64,000 nt of DNA from Pseudomonas ovata (GCF_003131185.1 NZ_QFFU01000018.1:1-64000), one strand, 5' to 3'. Numbered from the stretch's first letter, positions 7,499 to 16,678 are shown. The notes: generated by a model not told the origin, from the sequence alone. Made by a program: numbers and translations.

Positions 7499-7587
7499 TT
7501 CTGAGGTTTGGAAGCTCTCCTGGAACCTGCCACCTTGCTGCGCGGACATTCTGCAATGTCAGTCAGGGTCGAAAGCTGCCTGCTTCG

Positions 7588-8055
7588 CTATTTCAGCGGA
7601 ACATACACATCAGTTTGCCATTGATCCTGCGGTGTCTCGGGATAGGTACTCAGGTAATGAAAGAACAGCGGCTGGTCACGAAGTTCTTCTCCACTGGCCG
7701 CAAGCCAATCGCGGTAAATCGGGTAGATCGTTTCGCCGATATGGTCCGGTGACCCCGCGTGTCGCACCACAACGCAGCGACCGCCAGGAATGACGGTCTC
7801 GTACACACCGAACTCATTCGACCTCACGGCTTCGTGAATCTCGCCGCTGATTGCGAAGCGCAATTCTTCTGGAGGGGTCGTATCGGGGTTGCCATAGGGA
7901 ATGCCAAAGGTGCGACTCGATGCCACCGGCGACTGTCCGCTCTGCATACGCCACTCGATGAACTTGCATACGCTCTCATTGACGAGCCCGGCGGGTCCGC
8001 AATGTTCAAGTGTTGCTACCCTGACTTCAGGAAACTCCACGATTCGTACGTGCAT
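7588..8055 (-). CDS. GyrI-like small-molecule-binding protein (SbmC/GyrI domain)
   Basis: From ATG 8055 this 155-aa protein is a full GyrI-like domain: MHVRIVEFPEVRVATLEHCGP opens it, with FGIPYGNPDTTPPEELRF and IPGGRCVVVRHAG further on. These are the conserved parts of the effector domain of Rob/BmrR-type regulators. The frame continues upstream into an AraC HTH fragment, so the gene was once an AraC-GyrI regulator. An AGGA 9 nt before ATG 8055 could let the domain be made alone. Alone it might bind a ligand or protect gyrase, but that is inference. Confidence 0.7.
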   Translation of the reverse strand: MHVRIVEFPEVRVATLEHCGPAGLVNESVCKFIEWRMQSGQSPVASSRTFGIPYGNPDTTPPEELRFAISGEIHEAVRSNEFGVYETVIPGGRCVVVRHAGSPDHIGETIYPIYRDWLAASGEELRDQPLFFHYLSTYPETPQDQWQTDVYVPLK

Positions 8056-8241
8056 GATGATGGTCCTGGAAAAGTGAGGGATTGCGAATACCGTACTCCA
8101 GACCTGCCAGTTCCGTTCCTTCCCGAACGCACTCGGCGTCCTACCGAGCGCCCGCCTGAACGCCCTGCAAAATACCTCGGGGCCCACCGAATATTCCAGC
8201 GAAATCCTGCCCCCGAAAAAACCGGCCTCCCCGTAACCGAA
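8056..8241 (-). pseudogene. N-terminally truncated AraC HTH domain fused in frame to the GyrI-like domain
   Basis: In frame with the GyrI-like gene the sequence encodes GEAGFFGGRISLEYSVGPEV and then FCRAFRRALGRTPSAF, the second helix-turn-helix of an AraC-family regulator. A TGA at 8244-8242 ends the open frame and the first helix-turn-helix is absent, replaced by the 3' end of the neighbouring gene. A GTG at 8187 could start a 199-aa product that still lacks a working DNA-binding domain. Confidence 0.6.
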
Positions 8242-8250
8242 TCACCGGCC

Positions 8251-8946
8251 TCAAACCTCATCCTCCACACCATAGCTATCCGCGCCAATGGCTCGCTCGT
8301 GCTTCCAATAGGCAATGACCGAGTCCACCTCATCCGCTGTCAGGCACTCGACCTCATCAGCGTCCATGGCATTCCAGGCATTAAACGTCTTCTCCTGCAT
8401 CACCCGGGCAATTGTTTCTTCAGGCCAGTTACGGTCTTGCGGGCCTGTTTTGCAATGTGGACCAAACCACTCGTAGTCCGCAAACCCGCAAGGCAGGTTT
8501 GTCAGCTCCCAGAAGCCTCGATACGTTTCAGGCGTTCGGGCAATCAAATCCTGCTGATGTTCGGCTTCATCTTTTTCGGTCCATGAGCCTGCCGCGATAC
8601 GCGTCAAACGGCGCTCGGCCCGACATTGGAACCAGAGCGCATGATGCTCGGGTTCCTCGGTCGCCCAGTCGTACCATTCATATTCGATACCCACCTGATC
8701 CCAGCGGCACACGGTACTGATGACAGCGGCCTTGGTAGGTCCGAAGACCCATTCGTAGGCATTCAGGAATGACGGTTCGTGACCCCATTCAAGCCCTTGG
8801 ACAGCGTAAGAAAATCGATGAGTGTTCTCGCGCCAGAACGTCTCGAGACTGTCCAGGGTCGGCAGATGGACGAGCATCGTACCGTTACCCAGAAGAATGT
8901 CTGGGGGGATCGGAAAAGAGATGGGGTCAATCCTGTTCTCGGGCAT
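8251..8946 (-). CDS. Hypothetical tryptophan-rich protein, 231 aa
   Basis: I do not recognise this family. The protein is cytosolic, acidic and rich in Trp and Tyr (EWGHEPSFLNAYEWVFGP, VGIEYEWYDWATEEPEHHA, ADYEWFGPHCKTGPQDRNW). No signal peptide or membrane segment is seen. AGGATAG precedes the ATG at 8946. It stands between a truncated regulator and a secreted protein in a patchwork region, so it may be a mobile cargo gene; size and composition would suit an immunity-type protein, but nothing proves this. Confidence 0.6.
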   Translation of the reverse strand: MPENRIDPISFPIPPDILLGNGTMLVHLPTLDSLETFWRENTHRFSYAVQGLEWGHEPSFLNAYEWVFGPTKAAVISTVCRWDQVGIEYEWYDWATEEPEHHALWFQCRAERRLTRIAAGSWTEKDEAEHQQDLIARTPETYRGFWELTNLPCGFADYEWFGPHCKTGPQDRNWPEETIARVMQEKTFNAWNAMDADEVECLTADEVDSVIAYWKHERAIGADSYGVEDEV

Positions 8947-9260
8947 GGTGTCTATCCTGAAAGTCGTCGCATCATTGGCGGGCGCTCAGTGCGCACTGGA
9001 TGCTGTCCGAAACCATGCCTTTGAAAAACTCGGTCTTTGCGCCAGTGGTTGTAAGAAATGTCCTTTCTCGTTGGCAACTCATTGAGAAGGAAAGAACGCA
9101 GGGTGTGGCCGCAAGCCGGCAGCGAATGTCGCGCCACTCCAATGAAGACGAACCCGGCACCGGCGCACAGAGGAGCAATGGAGATGGATACCTCAATCGC
9201 ACAAGGCCTCAAGCTCGCCCTCGTCTCGGCAACCGGGTTATCGAAAGACGCCTCTAGCCC
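8947..9260. other. Intergenic region without a supported gene
   Basis: These 314 bp separate two minus-strand genes. Short frames exist on both strands (for example 9202-8972 on the minus strand), but none has a good ribosome site or a recognisable protein. The promoter of the 8251-8946 gene should lie here. Confidence 0.4.
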
Positions 9261-9689
9261 TCAGTTCACCGCACTCTCATGCACCAACTCCCCGGTAAAC
9301 GTACAGGCATTACCATGGAACGTCAGGCACCCTTCTTTTTCATCGACCTGAAGAAATCCTTCATCGTTGAACGTCAGAATGACCTTGCACGCCTTATGCC
9401 GCGTCAACGGGTTGTTTGTCACGAGGTCATAGTCAGGGTTGGGCACCGAGAGAACGCCGGTGTCGCCGTGGAACGTCATCCGCCCATCGACGCCCCCCGA
9501 ACACCCGCCTTCTATCATCGTACTGATCGAGGCATCGTAGTCCCCACCGCCCACCGCCTTCAGTTTGACCGTTACATCGCCGCCATCGCCCGAGCCGAAG
9601 TAAGTGCCTTCACGGACGAGAGGATCCTCGGCCGCCACAATGCCGGTGCTCAGGGCCAGGCACACGCCTGCTAGAAAAAACCTGTTCAT
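9261..9689 (-). CDS. Secreted hypothetical protein with signal peptide
   Basis: This 142-aa protein begins MNRFFLAGVCLALSTGIVAA, a typical Sec signal peptide with probable cleavage after Ala20 (VAA-ED). The mature part is a small, glycine-rich beta protein (REGTYFGSGDGGDVTVKLKA) with four cysteines that could form two disulfides (GGCSGGVDG, RHKACKV, EGCLTF, NACTF). The ribosome site AAGGAG is 6 nt before the ATG. It is probably periplasmic; function unknown. Confidence 0.7.
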   Translation of the reverse strand: MNRFFLAGVCLALSTGIVAAEDPLVREGTYFGSGDGGDVTVKLKAVGGGDYDASISTMIEGGCSGGVDGRMTFHGDTGVLSVPNPDYDLVTNNPLTRHKACKVILTFNDEGFLQVDEKEGCLTFHGNACTFTGELVHESAVN

Positions 9690-9843
9690 TACTTCTCCTT
9701 GGTAAAGCCGTCTCGAAGGCTATTACTGTCCGGTGAACCACACGCTTGGGGTTTCGGGACGTCAATGATCGCCACCGTCGAGCGTTGCAGAACCTGCTTT
9801 ATGCCGCAAGCGTCCCGAGATGATCTGCGCCAAAGAGGCCACT

Positions 9844-11397
9844 CTAACCAGGCAACAGAACGCACCTCTCCCACCGCCCCGCAGCCACGTCCGACCTGGG
9901 TGCCATGACGGTCAGGTCAAGTGCGTCCCAGAACACCCGCCCGGTCGTGGAATCGGCATTGATGTGCACGAGCACCATCCAGCTTTCTGGATCGGTCAGG
10001 TCCGCGTGTTCATCCTGCTGCGCCGAGCCGGCCACTTCCTGGCGGCAGTCCTGGCCGCCGGCATAGGTGGCGTAACCCAGCATTTGATGGACCGGCGCCA
10101 GTCTGGCGTTCGACCGTGTTCCGAGCGGAGCCCTTCGCAGGTCCTCGCTGATGTCTTCGAGTGCTGACCCGGACCCGACGCCCAGGTCTTCGATCCGGCT
10201 CTGGGCTTCGGCGACGTTGATTGATTGTGTCAGCACCGGGCGCAGCCGCGCCGAGGCGACGCACGCCCAGCGCTCGTCCGACAGCGCGTCGAACGCTTCG
10301 CCGGGCGTGCCATAGGCCCACACCGGGTCAGGGCTGTGCGAGAAACCGAAGGTGCCATCGTCGCGCAGCGTTGCCGCGACGTGGTCGCCTTCGTCATGCG
10401 GCAACGGGCCTGGCTTTGTGTTATCGGCAAGGTCATCGATGAGCCGGATGGCCGCCTGCGAGGCCTCGATAAGCGCCTGTGTCATGGGGAATCTGACCAG
10501 GCGGGCGCCCGGCGGCGAGTAGACGACGTCAACGAGCAGGGCGTCGTCATGCACGAAGAAAGAGAGCAGGCCTGCCTGCGGCAGGGGTGCCATCGGCCCA
10601 CAGGCGGACGTCACCTCGGCAAGGTCGATCTGCATCAGGAAGGGGTGGCGCATGCCATACGCATTCGTAGGCCAGGCACCGGGCGGCAAGTCGGGGCCGC
10701 CGCCGATCCGACTGGCGCCAAGGGGTGCAGGATCACCATAAGGCTCCTCTACCAGGGCCACGGCAGCGGTCATCATCGGTTCGACGCCAGCCTCTTCGTC
10801 GACGGCCATCGCCGCCGCGAAGCGGTTCTTCCAGACGGGATTGGTCGGGTCAGGCAGGTTCCGCTCGGGATGCGTCTGCGCCTCGGCAATCTGAAGGCGT
10901 TTTCTTTGCTGTGTGTGAAACTGGCTTTGCAGGAGCCTGGCACTCGTGCTGCTCGCAAGCGCCTGCAAACTGTCTAGCAGGGTTGTAAAGCCCTGAGCCG
11001 CGATGCGCTCATCAATCTCGCGTGATCGACGCCCAAAGCCCCACGCACGCTCGTCCGGGCCACGGACCAGCAGGACCTCGACGGTTTCCGTGGCGCCTGC
11101 GGTGGCCACCTCGGCCATGCCCCGCCGGGCCTCTCGTCCGAACAGCTGCTTTGGCTCAACCAGCCAGTCCACCTCACTGTTCAAGCCCAGAAGATCGGCT
11201 GCCAGCGCCGCGAATGCGCCGTCCAGATCGAGCCCGCCGGGCGCGTCGAGCGCCAGCACGAACAAGCCAGGCGATACCTCGGTGTGCGTAGCGGGCCCAA
11301 GCCTGAAACGTTCAGGCTCCAGGGCGATGACGTTGGGAAACGCGGCGGGCGCTGCAAAGACGAAGTCGCGCGTCAACCACCTTACCTGCTGATTCAT
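9844..11397 (-). CDS. DUF1963 / YwqG-domain protein with extra N-terminal region
   Basis: This 517-aa protein has a YwqG (DUF1963) domain in its C-terminal half: GASRIGGGPDLPPGAWP, then HPFLMQIDLAEVTSACG, LPQAGLLSFFVHDD, and near the end DPESWMVLVHINAD, the usual closing strand. The first 200 residues (from MNQQVRWLTRDFVFAAP) are not a domain I can name. The ATG at 11397 follows GAGGTG; the frame is open to 11451, but the later start has the better ribosome site. It is only distantly related to the plus-strand paralogue at 6320. Confidence 0.75.
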   Translation of the reverse strand: MNQQVRWLTRDFVFAAPAAFPNVIALEPERFRLGPATHTEVSPGLFVLALDAPGGLDLDGAFAALAADLLGLNSEVDWLVEPKQLFGREARRGMAEVATAGATETVEVLLVRGPDERAWGFGRRSREIDERIAAQGFTTLLDSLQALASSTSARLLQSQFHTQQRKRLQIAEAQTHPERNLPDPTNPVWKNRFAAAMAVDEEAGVEPMMTAAVALVEEPYGDPAPLGASRIGGGPDLPPGAWPTNAYGMRHPFLMQIDLAEVTSACGPMAPLPQAGLLSFFVHDDALLVDVVYSPPGARLVRFPMTQALIEASQAAIRLIDDLADNTKPGPLPHDEGDHVAATLRDDGTFGFSHSPDPVWAYGTPGEAFDALSDERWACVASARLRPVLTQSINVAEAQSRIEDLGVGSGSALEDISEDLRRAPLGTRSNARLAPVHQMLGYATYAGGQDCRQEVAGSAQQDEHADLTDPESWMVLVHINADSTTGRVFWDALDLTVMAPRSDVAAGRWERCVLLPG

Positions 11398-11823
11398 ACT
11401 GCACCTCGGGTTCAAGTCCGAAGCGTGTGGCCGGCGCTTGCTTTCGGTCACACCCTTTGTTCAGCCCTCGTTAACGGCGGATTTCGTTTCAGGCTTGCCA
11501 TTGTGCGAGGGCATCGAAATTTCGCTGGTGGGTACTATGGCAGGTTTCTGGAGATGAGAAACATTCAGCACGGGTAACGGCCCCACGCGCCATGCCGAAG
11601 GGGTCCCGAACGCCCCATGAGAACAGCTGCTCGCCTTATGGTGGTCGGCCTGTGCCTATGCGATGATGGCGCCTTACTTCAAACGTCCTTCAGACTCTAC
11701 AGTGACTCAGCCACCAGGCTCGGTCGCGTGCTTACTTCATTCAGGCCCTACTCGAAGAACGACACGCTCATGCGTGCTGGACGACTATTCAACGGCCCCA
11801 CCCTTCTCTCAGGACCGGCACTC
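11398..11823. promoter_or_regulatory. Intergenic region between divergent DUF1963 and GAF genes
   Basis: These 426 bp hold the promoters of two divergent genes. The plus-strand GAF frame is open back to 11617, so its start may be further upstream than annotated. I see no other gene. Confidence 0.35.
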
Positions 11824-12342
11824 ATGAACGCTGAAACAAGGCTCTCCCACCATATACTCTCTGTGGCCGAACGCGCGGCCATTGCCGAAATCGAGGCAAC
11901 GACCGATATTCTAAGGCTCGTGACCAAACTGACAAGAATGCGGTTTGCGGCGATTGCCAAGTTCAGTGATAACCAATGGGTGACATGCTCGGTCTATGAC
12001 CCTTCCAACCTGGGGATCGAAGCCGAAAGTACGTTTGATCTGGAAACGACTATTTGCAGTGACTTCTGTATCAACCCCGAAGCGTTATTCATTCCGCAGA
12101 TCAGCCAGTCACCGCGCCATGCCCTGCGCCCTATTGTTAAACGCTTTGACCTTGAAAGTTATGCCGGCCTGCCTATCTTCCTGCCTGACGGTCGTTTGTT
12201 CGGCGCGCTCTGCATTCTTGACTCGCAATGCATCACATGTGAAGACCCTGACGTGCGTGAAGTCTTGTCGATCTTTGCCAAACTGATTGGTTGTATCTTT
12301 TTTGCCAACCTGTCATTACCGCACGTGCCAGAACGTGCATGA
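11824..12342 (+). CDS. GAF-domain sensor protein
   Basis: From ATG 11824 this 172-aa protein is essentially one GAF domain: helical entry AERAAIAEIEATTDILRLVT, then RFAAIAKFSDNQWVTCSVYD, and the closing strands YAGLPIFLPDGRLFGALCIL. It lacks a catalytic output domain, so it likely binds a small ligand or works with a partner kinase or cyclase. Start choice is uncertain: the frame is open from 11617, but residues before Met 11824 show no domain. A hairpin after the stop separates it from the convergent chemoreceptor gene. Confidence 0.75.
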   Translation: MNAETRLSHHILSVAERAAIAEIEATTDILRLVTKLTRMRFAAIAKFSDNQWVTCSVYDPSNLGIEAESTFDLETTICSDFCINPEALFIPQISQSPRHALRPIVKRFDLESYAGLPIFLPDGRLFGALCILDSQCITCEDPDVREVLSIFAKLIGCIFFANLSLPHVPERA

Positions 12343-12371
12343 TCCAGCCTCTGAATACCCCTACAGTGAGC

Positions 12372-12410
12372 GCCTGAAAAAGGCGGTGTGTTAAAACCAC
12401 CGCCTCAGGC
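12372..12410. terminator. Convergent-gene hairpin, probable terminator
   Basis: GGCGGTG and CACCGCC form a stem around TGTTAAAAC, extended by GCCTGA/TCAGGC. It lies between the stops of two convergent genes. The T-run is poor, so termination strength is uncertain. Confidence 0.45.
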
Positions 12411-12420
12411 CGCTGTCAAC

Positions 12421-14337
12421 TTACTGTATTTTAAATCGGTTGGTCATTTCCTGAAGTTGCACACTGATGCGGGCAAGTTCCATACTTGACGACGCTGTTT
12501 CTTCACTGGCGGCGGCCGTTTGATCCGAAATATCCCGCACATTGGTCACGCTTCTGCTGATCTGCTCACCCGCCGCGCTTTGCTGCTCCGCCGCACAGGC
12601 AATCTGCTCGTTCATCGTTTCGATGGTCTTGACCGACTCGGTAATGCCTTTGAGCATGGTGCGTGCGTCCCGTGAGTGCTGCACGCTGCTGTCGGTCAGT
12701 TGAATGCTCTGCTGCAGCACCGCGCTCATGCGGTCGGTGCTGCGGTTCAGGCCGCTGATCAACTGGGTGATTTCGTCCGTGGACGTCCGGGTGCGTATGG
12801 CCAGGCTGCGAACTTCGTCGGCGACCACGGCAAAACCCCGCCCGGCTTCACCGGCTCGTGCCGCTTCGATCGCGGCGTTCAGCGCCAACAGGTTGGTTTG
12901 CTCGGCCACGGCATTGATGACGTCCAGGACACCACCGATGCTTTCAGCGTTGCTGCGCAGCGTGACCATGGCCTCTTTGGTGCTCTCCATCTCGCCGGCC
13001 AGCAATTCGATCTGCTTGACCGCCTTGCCGACCACCTCATCGCCTTGCAGGGCCTGATGGCTGGCATCTACTGCCGTTTTCGCCGCCAGGCCGGCATTGC
13101 GGGACACTTCATGGGTGGTGGCCGTCATCTGCTGCATGGCCGTCGCGATCTGGTCGGTTTCAACCTTTTGCGCGTTGACGCCGACACTGGTTTCCTCAGT
13201 GACTGCAGACAGTTCTTCAGCAGCGCTTGAGACCTGAACAATTCCGTCGCGCATTTCACCGATCAAACGCCTCAAGCCGGCGGTCATCGACTGCATGCTG
13301 TTTTGCAGCGCACCCAGTTCGTCTTTTCTGCTGACCACGGCGTTATAAGTAAAGTCACCGTTCGCCACCGTTTCAGCGATGCGCACCGTTTCCTTGAGGG
13401 GCGTCACGATGGAATTAGTGATCAGCCAGGCCGCCATCATTCCCAGCGCAATGGCCAGCAACAACCAGATCAACAGCATGTGCTGGGAGTCGGTCACATC
13501 AGAAAGCCTGAACGCAACTTGCACATCCGACATTTTCCCGGTGATGCCAAGCAGTGCGGTAATGGACGTGGTAATACCCGCCTGCGCCGTCTCCACTTTT
13601 GCCTGAGCGGCCACCAATGTTTGAAGCTGCTTCTCATACGCCGAAACTTCAAGCGATAAGGTCTCAATCGACACCGGTGGCAAGCCTGTCGCGCTCAGGG
13701 CTTTTACCAACGCGGCCACATTGCTGATGGCGCTGCGAACAGCCTCTTCGGATTCTTTAGTGGGCGCCGCCGAGTAGGAACGAAACCCTACGCGCATTCT
13801 CTGGACCGCAATAAAAATCCCCGTCAGCTGTTGACGCTCTGCAAAGTTGCCCGCGTCCGAGTTAGTGATTTCTGCCAGGCGAAGCATGCTGGTATTGATC
13901 GCTTCGACTGCGGTGGCCGCGACAACACGAATACTTTCACGCTCGCGCGTAGCGGCGACGACCTGATTGTAATATTCACGGTAGCGTTTAAGAATGGCGT
14001 CGGCTTCGGCCAACAGTGCACGATTCTCTGCCGAGTCAAAGTTTGGAATAATTGCCGTTAACTGGCTTTCAGACTTTCCCAGCGCGCTGGACCACTTTTC
14101 GGCTTGTGCATCCGACGGGGTCAATAGATAAACCAACCGTTCTATTCGCATGTCGCGGGCCAGCGTACTGAAGCGTGCGATGTCTTCGATACGTTCGCTG
14201 CGGTCACGCAGGGTCTCCGTTGCTTTCCAGCCGGTATAGGCCACCAGTAAAATCATGCCGATCAGCAGTGAAAAACCGAGCATGAGTTTAGATCGAACAC
14301 TTAGGTCGCTAAGCATTGTCCATCGGCGAGAGTGCAT
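12421..14337 (-). CDS. Methyl-accepting chemotaxis protein with large HBM-like ligand domain
   Basis: This 638-aa inner-membrane chemoreceptor has a first membrane helix (MLGFSLLIGMILLVAYTGW, about 19-37), a periplasmic helical domain of about 250 aa (about 38-287), a second membrane helix (LLIWLLLAIALGMMAAWLI), a HAMP domain, and a signalling domain with the hairpin tip EQTNLLALNAAIEAARAGE. The ligand domain size and RIERLVYLLTPSD resemble the HBM receptors McpS/McpQ of P. putida that sense TCA intermediates or citrate. The ligand here is unknown. AAGGTG precedes ATG 14337. Confidence 0.9.
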   Translation of the reverse strand: MHSRRWTMLSDLSVRSKLMLGFSLLIGMILLVAYTGWKATETLRDRSERIEDIARFSTLARDMRIERLVYLLTPSDAQAEKWSSALGKSESQLTAIIPNFDSAENRALLAEADAILKRYREYYNQVVAATRERESIRVVAATAVEAINTSMLRLAEITNSDAGNFAERQQLTGIFIAVQRMRVGFRSYSAAPTKESEEAVRSAISNVAALVKALSATGLPPVSIETLSLEVSAYEKQLQTLVAAQAKVETAQAGITTSITALLGITGKMSDVQVAFRLSDVTDSQHMLLIWLLLAIALGMMAAWLITNSIVTPLKETVRIAETVANGDFTYNAVVSRKDELGALQNSMQSMTAGLRRLIGEMRDGIVQVSSAAEELSAVTEETSVGVNAQKVETDQIATAMQQMTATTHEVSRNAGLAAKTAVDASHQALQGDEVVGKAVKQIELLAGEMESTKEAMVTLRSNAESIGGVLDVINAVAEQTNLLALNAAIEAARAGEAGRGFAVVADEVRSLAIRTRTSTDEITQLISGLNRSTDRMSAVLQQSIQLTDSSVQHSRDARTMLKGITESVKTIETMNEQIACAAEQQSAAGEQISRSVTNVRDISDQTAAASEETASSSMELARISVQLQEMTNRFKIQ

Positions 14338-14770
14338 GACGCCACCTTAATAAGAATTGATACGGTTTGGCAGCAAAAGCCGCAGGTGATGCAGCTATCG
14401 GCTTTTTAAAAGCTTTCTTTAAGAAAACCGGCTTAATAAGCCCAATAGAAAAATATTTCTTCACCGTGTACGGATATTTTCAATGCTCGCCAGAGTCCAT
14501 TCTCTTCAGGCCTTTTGTCTCAAGTTTATCAACAATAAAACACTTCAACTTATGGCGAATTGGATCCTTTTTAAAAGTTATGCATGCATTGAATCATGCA
14601 CTATTTAAAGGCATCAGATGTCATACGTTACTGCACGTTTATCTGTACGCGGCCAGTGCCTTGACCCTTGGCCTTCGATACCGGCTTCACATCGCGCTAC
14701 AGAAACCCCCGCACCCTCGCTATGATCAAGCCTCCCCGCGCCCACAGGCGGCTTACCACAAGGATGTCCC
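14338..14770. other. Gene-free intergenic region, AT-richer than its surroundings
   Basis: These 433 bp separate the divergent chemoreceptor and DUF4087 genes. A 143-codon frame at 14367-14798 runs through it without a family resemblance or ribosome site and overlaps the next gene, so I do not call it. Promoters of both neighbours should be here. Confidence 0.4.
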
Positions 14771-15622
14771 ATGTTGCGGCCCTCGCTACTGTTCCTGACC
14801 CTGGCACTCAGCCCTGCCTGGTTCCCCGCCCACGCCGCCGACAAGACCGAGCGCCGCTGCGGCTGGTTCGAGAAACCGTCACTGGGCAACATCACACTCA
14901 CCGACCGGGACGGCACCTGGGAAATCGCCAGGCAAGGCGGCCATCAGGCCAGGGGCGAGTTGCCGCTTTTTGCGGATGACCAGTGGATCCGCAACAACGG
15001 CCACTATGGGTACAGCTGTGCCTGCGTGACCGCCAGTGTCGATGTCGCGAACCGTCGCCTGGACAACCTCACCCAGGCCACCGCACGCCCGCTGGCCGCC
15101 TGCCGCAACGATGCCGCCTTGCACGAGCCAGCCAATCCGCTGGCGGCGGCGCCGATGACGCTCAGGGCCTTGAAGACCTACCAGACCGATGGTTTCAGCT
15201 TTCGCTATCCGCATGGCTGGAAGGTCACTAGGGAGAACCAGTGCCTGAAACTCGATGAACCCTCCATGGCCAACAACGAGGAATACACCCTCAGCCTGTG
15301 CCTGCAACACGGCACGCTGGAACAGGCCGCCGACAGCCTGATCTTTTCTCTGGAAGACGGCGTCTGGATGCGCAATGCGGGCATGGACGAACCCAGCCCG
15401 GTGGATGTTATCCAGGGGCCGGGCTGGAAAGGTCTGCTGACCACTCAGACCTGTGGCGTCGGGGACCCGGAAACCGGCTTTCATGCCGCCGGCGGTACCT
15501 GCCTGATGGCGATTGTCTACACCGACTCCACACAGTTGCTGTTCGAAACCGTGGGGTATTACCAGAACTTCGAAACGATCGGCGCAATCATCCGGTCGGT
15601 GCGGTTCGACGCCGGGCAGTAG
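14771..15622 (+). CDS. DUF4087-containing exported protein
   Basis: This 283-aa protein has a signal peptide (MLRPSLLFLTLALSPAWFPA, cut near HAA-DK). The DUF4087 domain follows: ERRCGWFEKPSLGNITLTD, WEIARQGGHQARG and NGHYGYSCACVT are its conserved blocks with paired cysteines. The C-terminal half (from about residue 135, YQTDGFSFRYPHGWKV) looks like a separate lipoprotein-type beta domain. Probably periplasmic; function unknown. AAGGATG is the ribosome site. Confidence 0.8.
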   Translation: MLRPSLLFLTLALSPAWFPAHAADKTERRCGWFEKPSLGNITLTDRDGTWEIARQGGHQARGELPLFADDQWIRNNGHYGYSCACVTASVDVANRRLDNLTQATARPLAACRNDAALHEPANPLAAAPMTLRALKTYQTDGFSFRYPHGWKVTRENQCLKLDEPSMANNEEYTLSLCLQHGTLEQAADSLIFSLEDGVWMRNAGMDEPSPVDVIQGPGWKGLLTTQTCGVGDPETGFHAAGGTCLMAIVYTDSTQLLFETVGYYQNFETIGAIIRSVRFDAGQ

Positions 15623-15701
15623 TGCCTTCCTGCCGGGACGGTGAAAAGCTGCCGGCAGCCCTGCGGTACTGGCTGGCCTGATGCTCCGCAGGACGCTGTG
15701 G

Positions 15702-16397
15702 TTATGGCTGCCCTTCGGGCCTTTCGTTCTTCAACAGCTTGAACCGCAGCTGCGCCTCTTGCGAGGAGGCGCGGTCCAGGTGCCCGACCCGCTCCCACCA
15801 GTACGCCAGCATGGCTTCGTCCGGGCAGAAGTAGCCGATTTCCTTGGGACCGATCTTGCGAATCGTGCGGTTGACCTGGGCATCGAAACCGGCCGCTTCC
15901 TGCGTATTGGCGGGCAAGACGCCGATGTCTTCAAGCATCAGGTCAAAATGGAACAGCGCCTGGTTGATATGGCTCTGCACACTGCGGTCGCTGCGGGCGA
16001 AGATCTGGAACTGGTCGTGCGACTGCATGAAACGCGTGATCACACCGGCATGTTCATCCTCGCGCAGCAGGCCCAGCATGATGCCCAGCGTCATCATCTG
16101 GTTGAGCAGCCGCTCGACGAATTGCTGGAGAAAGCCGGCCAGGTCGGCACGCTTGATATCGGTAAAGACCATGGCATAGCGCGTGGGCATGTGCATGACC
16201 ATCAGCACCGGCTTGCGCTTGCGGGTGACGCAGTGCACTTGCCACTGGTCCTGCGGCAGGGGACGGCCGTCGGCATCGTTGAAGGCGTCGTCTTGCCATT
16301 TCTTGGAGGGCGCGGGCTGCACTGGCGTGACGGTCGAGCCCTTGACCTTGCGGGTGAAAAAATCACAGGCAGCCTGTGTGCAGTTCAGTACGAGCAT
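15702..16397 (-). CDS. DUF6933-like protein
   Basis: This 231-aa cytosolic protein starts MLVLNCTQAACDFFTRKVKG and contains WQVHCVTRKRKPVLMVMHMP, matching the start of DUF6933 proteins, where a conserved CT pair and a strand ending 'vN..T' occur. The rest is helical and charged. The role of the family is not known to me. It is convergent with the DUF4087 gene. Confidence 0.65.
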   Translation of the reverse strand: MLVLNCTQAACDFFTRKVKGSTVTPVQPAPSKKWQDDAFNDADGRPLPQDQWQVHCVTRKRKPVLMVMHMPTRYAMVFTDIKRADLAGFLQQFVERLLNQMMTLGIMLGLLREDEHAGVITRFMQSHDQFQIFARSDRSVQSHINQALFHFDLMLEDIGVLPANTQEAAGFDAQVNRTIRKIGPKEIGYFCPDEAMLAYWWERVGHLDRASSQEAQLRFKLLKNERPEGQP

Positions 16398-16586
16398 GGG
16401 GCGCGCGGCTCCAGGAGGGGATGACCGGCTCAGAATGCCTGAAAACAGCGGCTGGGTGGTACTGGGACTGATTCTGGTTGGCGTCTTTGGTGCGATATAC
16501 AGAAACCGAATCCAAAATCCCGTGTTTACACAATCCTGTGGGACCGAGCAAATACTGACGGTCAGGTGTTGAATGTAACGGTCCTT

Positions 16587-16678
16587 TCGCGACCGCTGGT
16601 CGCTCCTACGGGATGGGTGCCGTGCGCTGAATAGGCGTTCGACACGGCATTAGTGTAGGAGCGACCAACGGTCGCGAA
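16587..16678. repeat. REP pair (REPIN) in inverted orientation
   Basis: CGCGACCGCTGGTCGCTCC and its inverted partner GGAGCGACCAACGGTCGCG face each other about 45 bp apart. This is the normal layout of a Pseudomonas REP doublet between genes, here downstream of the VWA operon. The same REP type recurs at 53060-53130 and 62020-62043. The rest of 16398-16720 holds nothing else I can name. Confidence 0.8.

Noticed and set aside
8952..9212. Short minus-strand frames of 76-86 codons between two genes
   Set aside because: Several frames are open at once, none has a good ribosome site, and none gives a recognisable protein.
14367..14798. 143-codon open frame in the region before the DUF4087 gene
   Set aside because: No ribosome site, overlaps the next gene's signal peptide, and the translation resembles no known protein.
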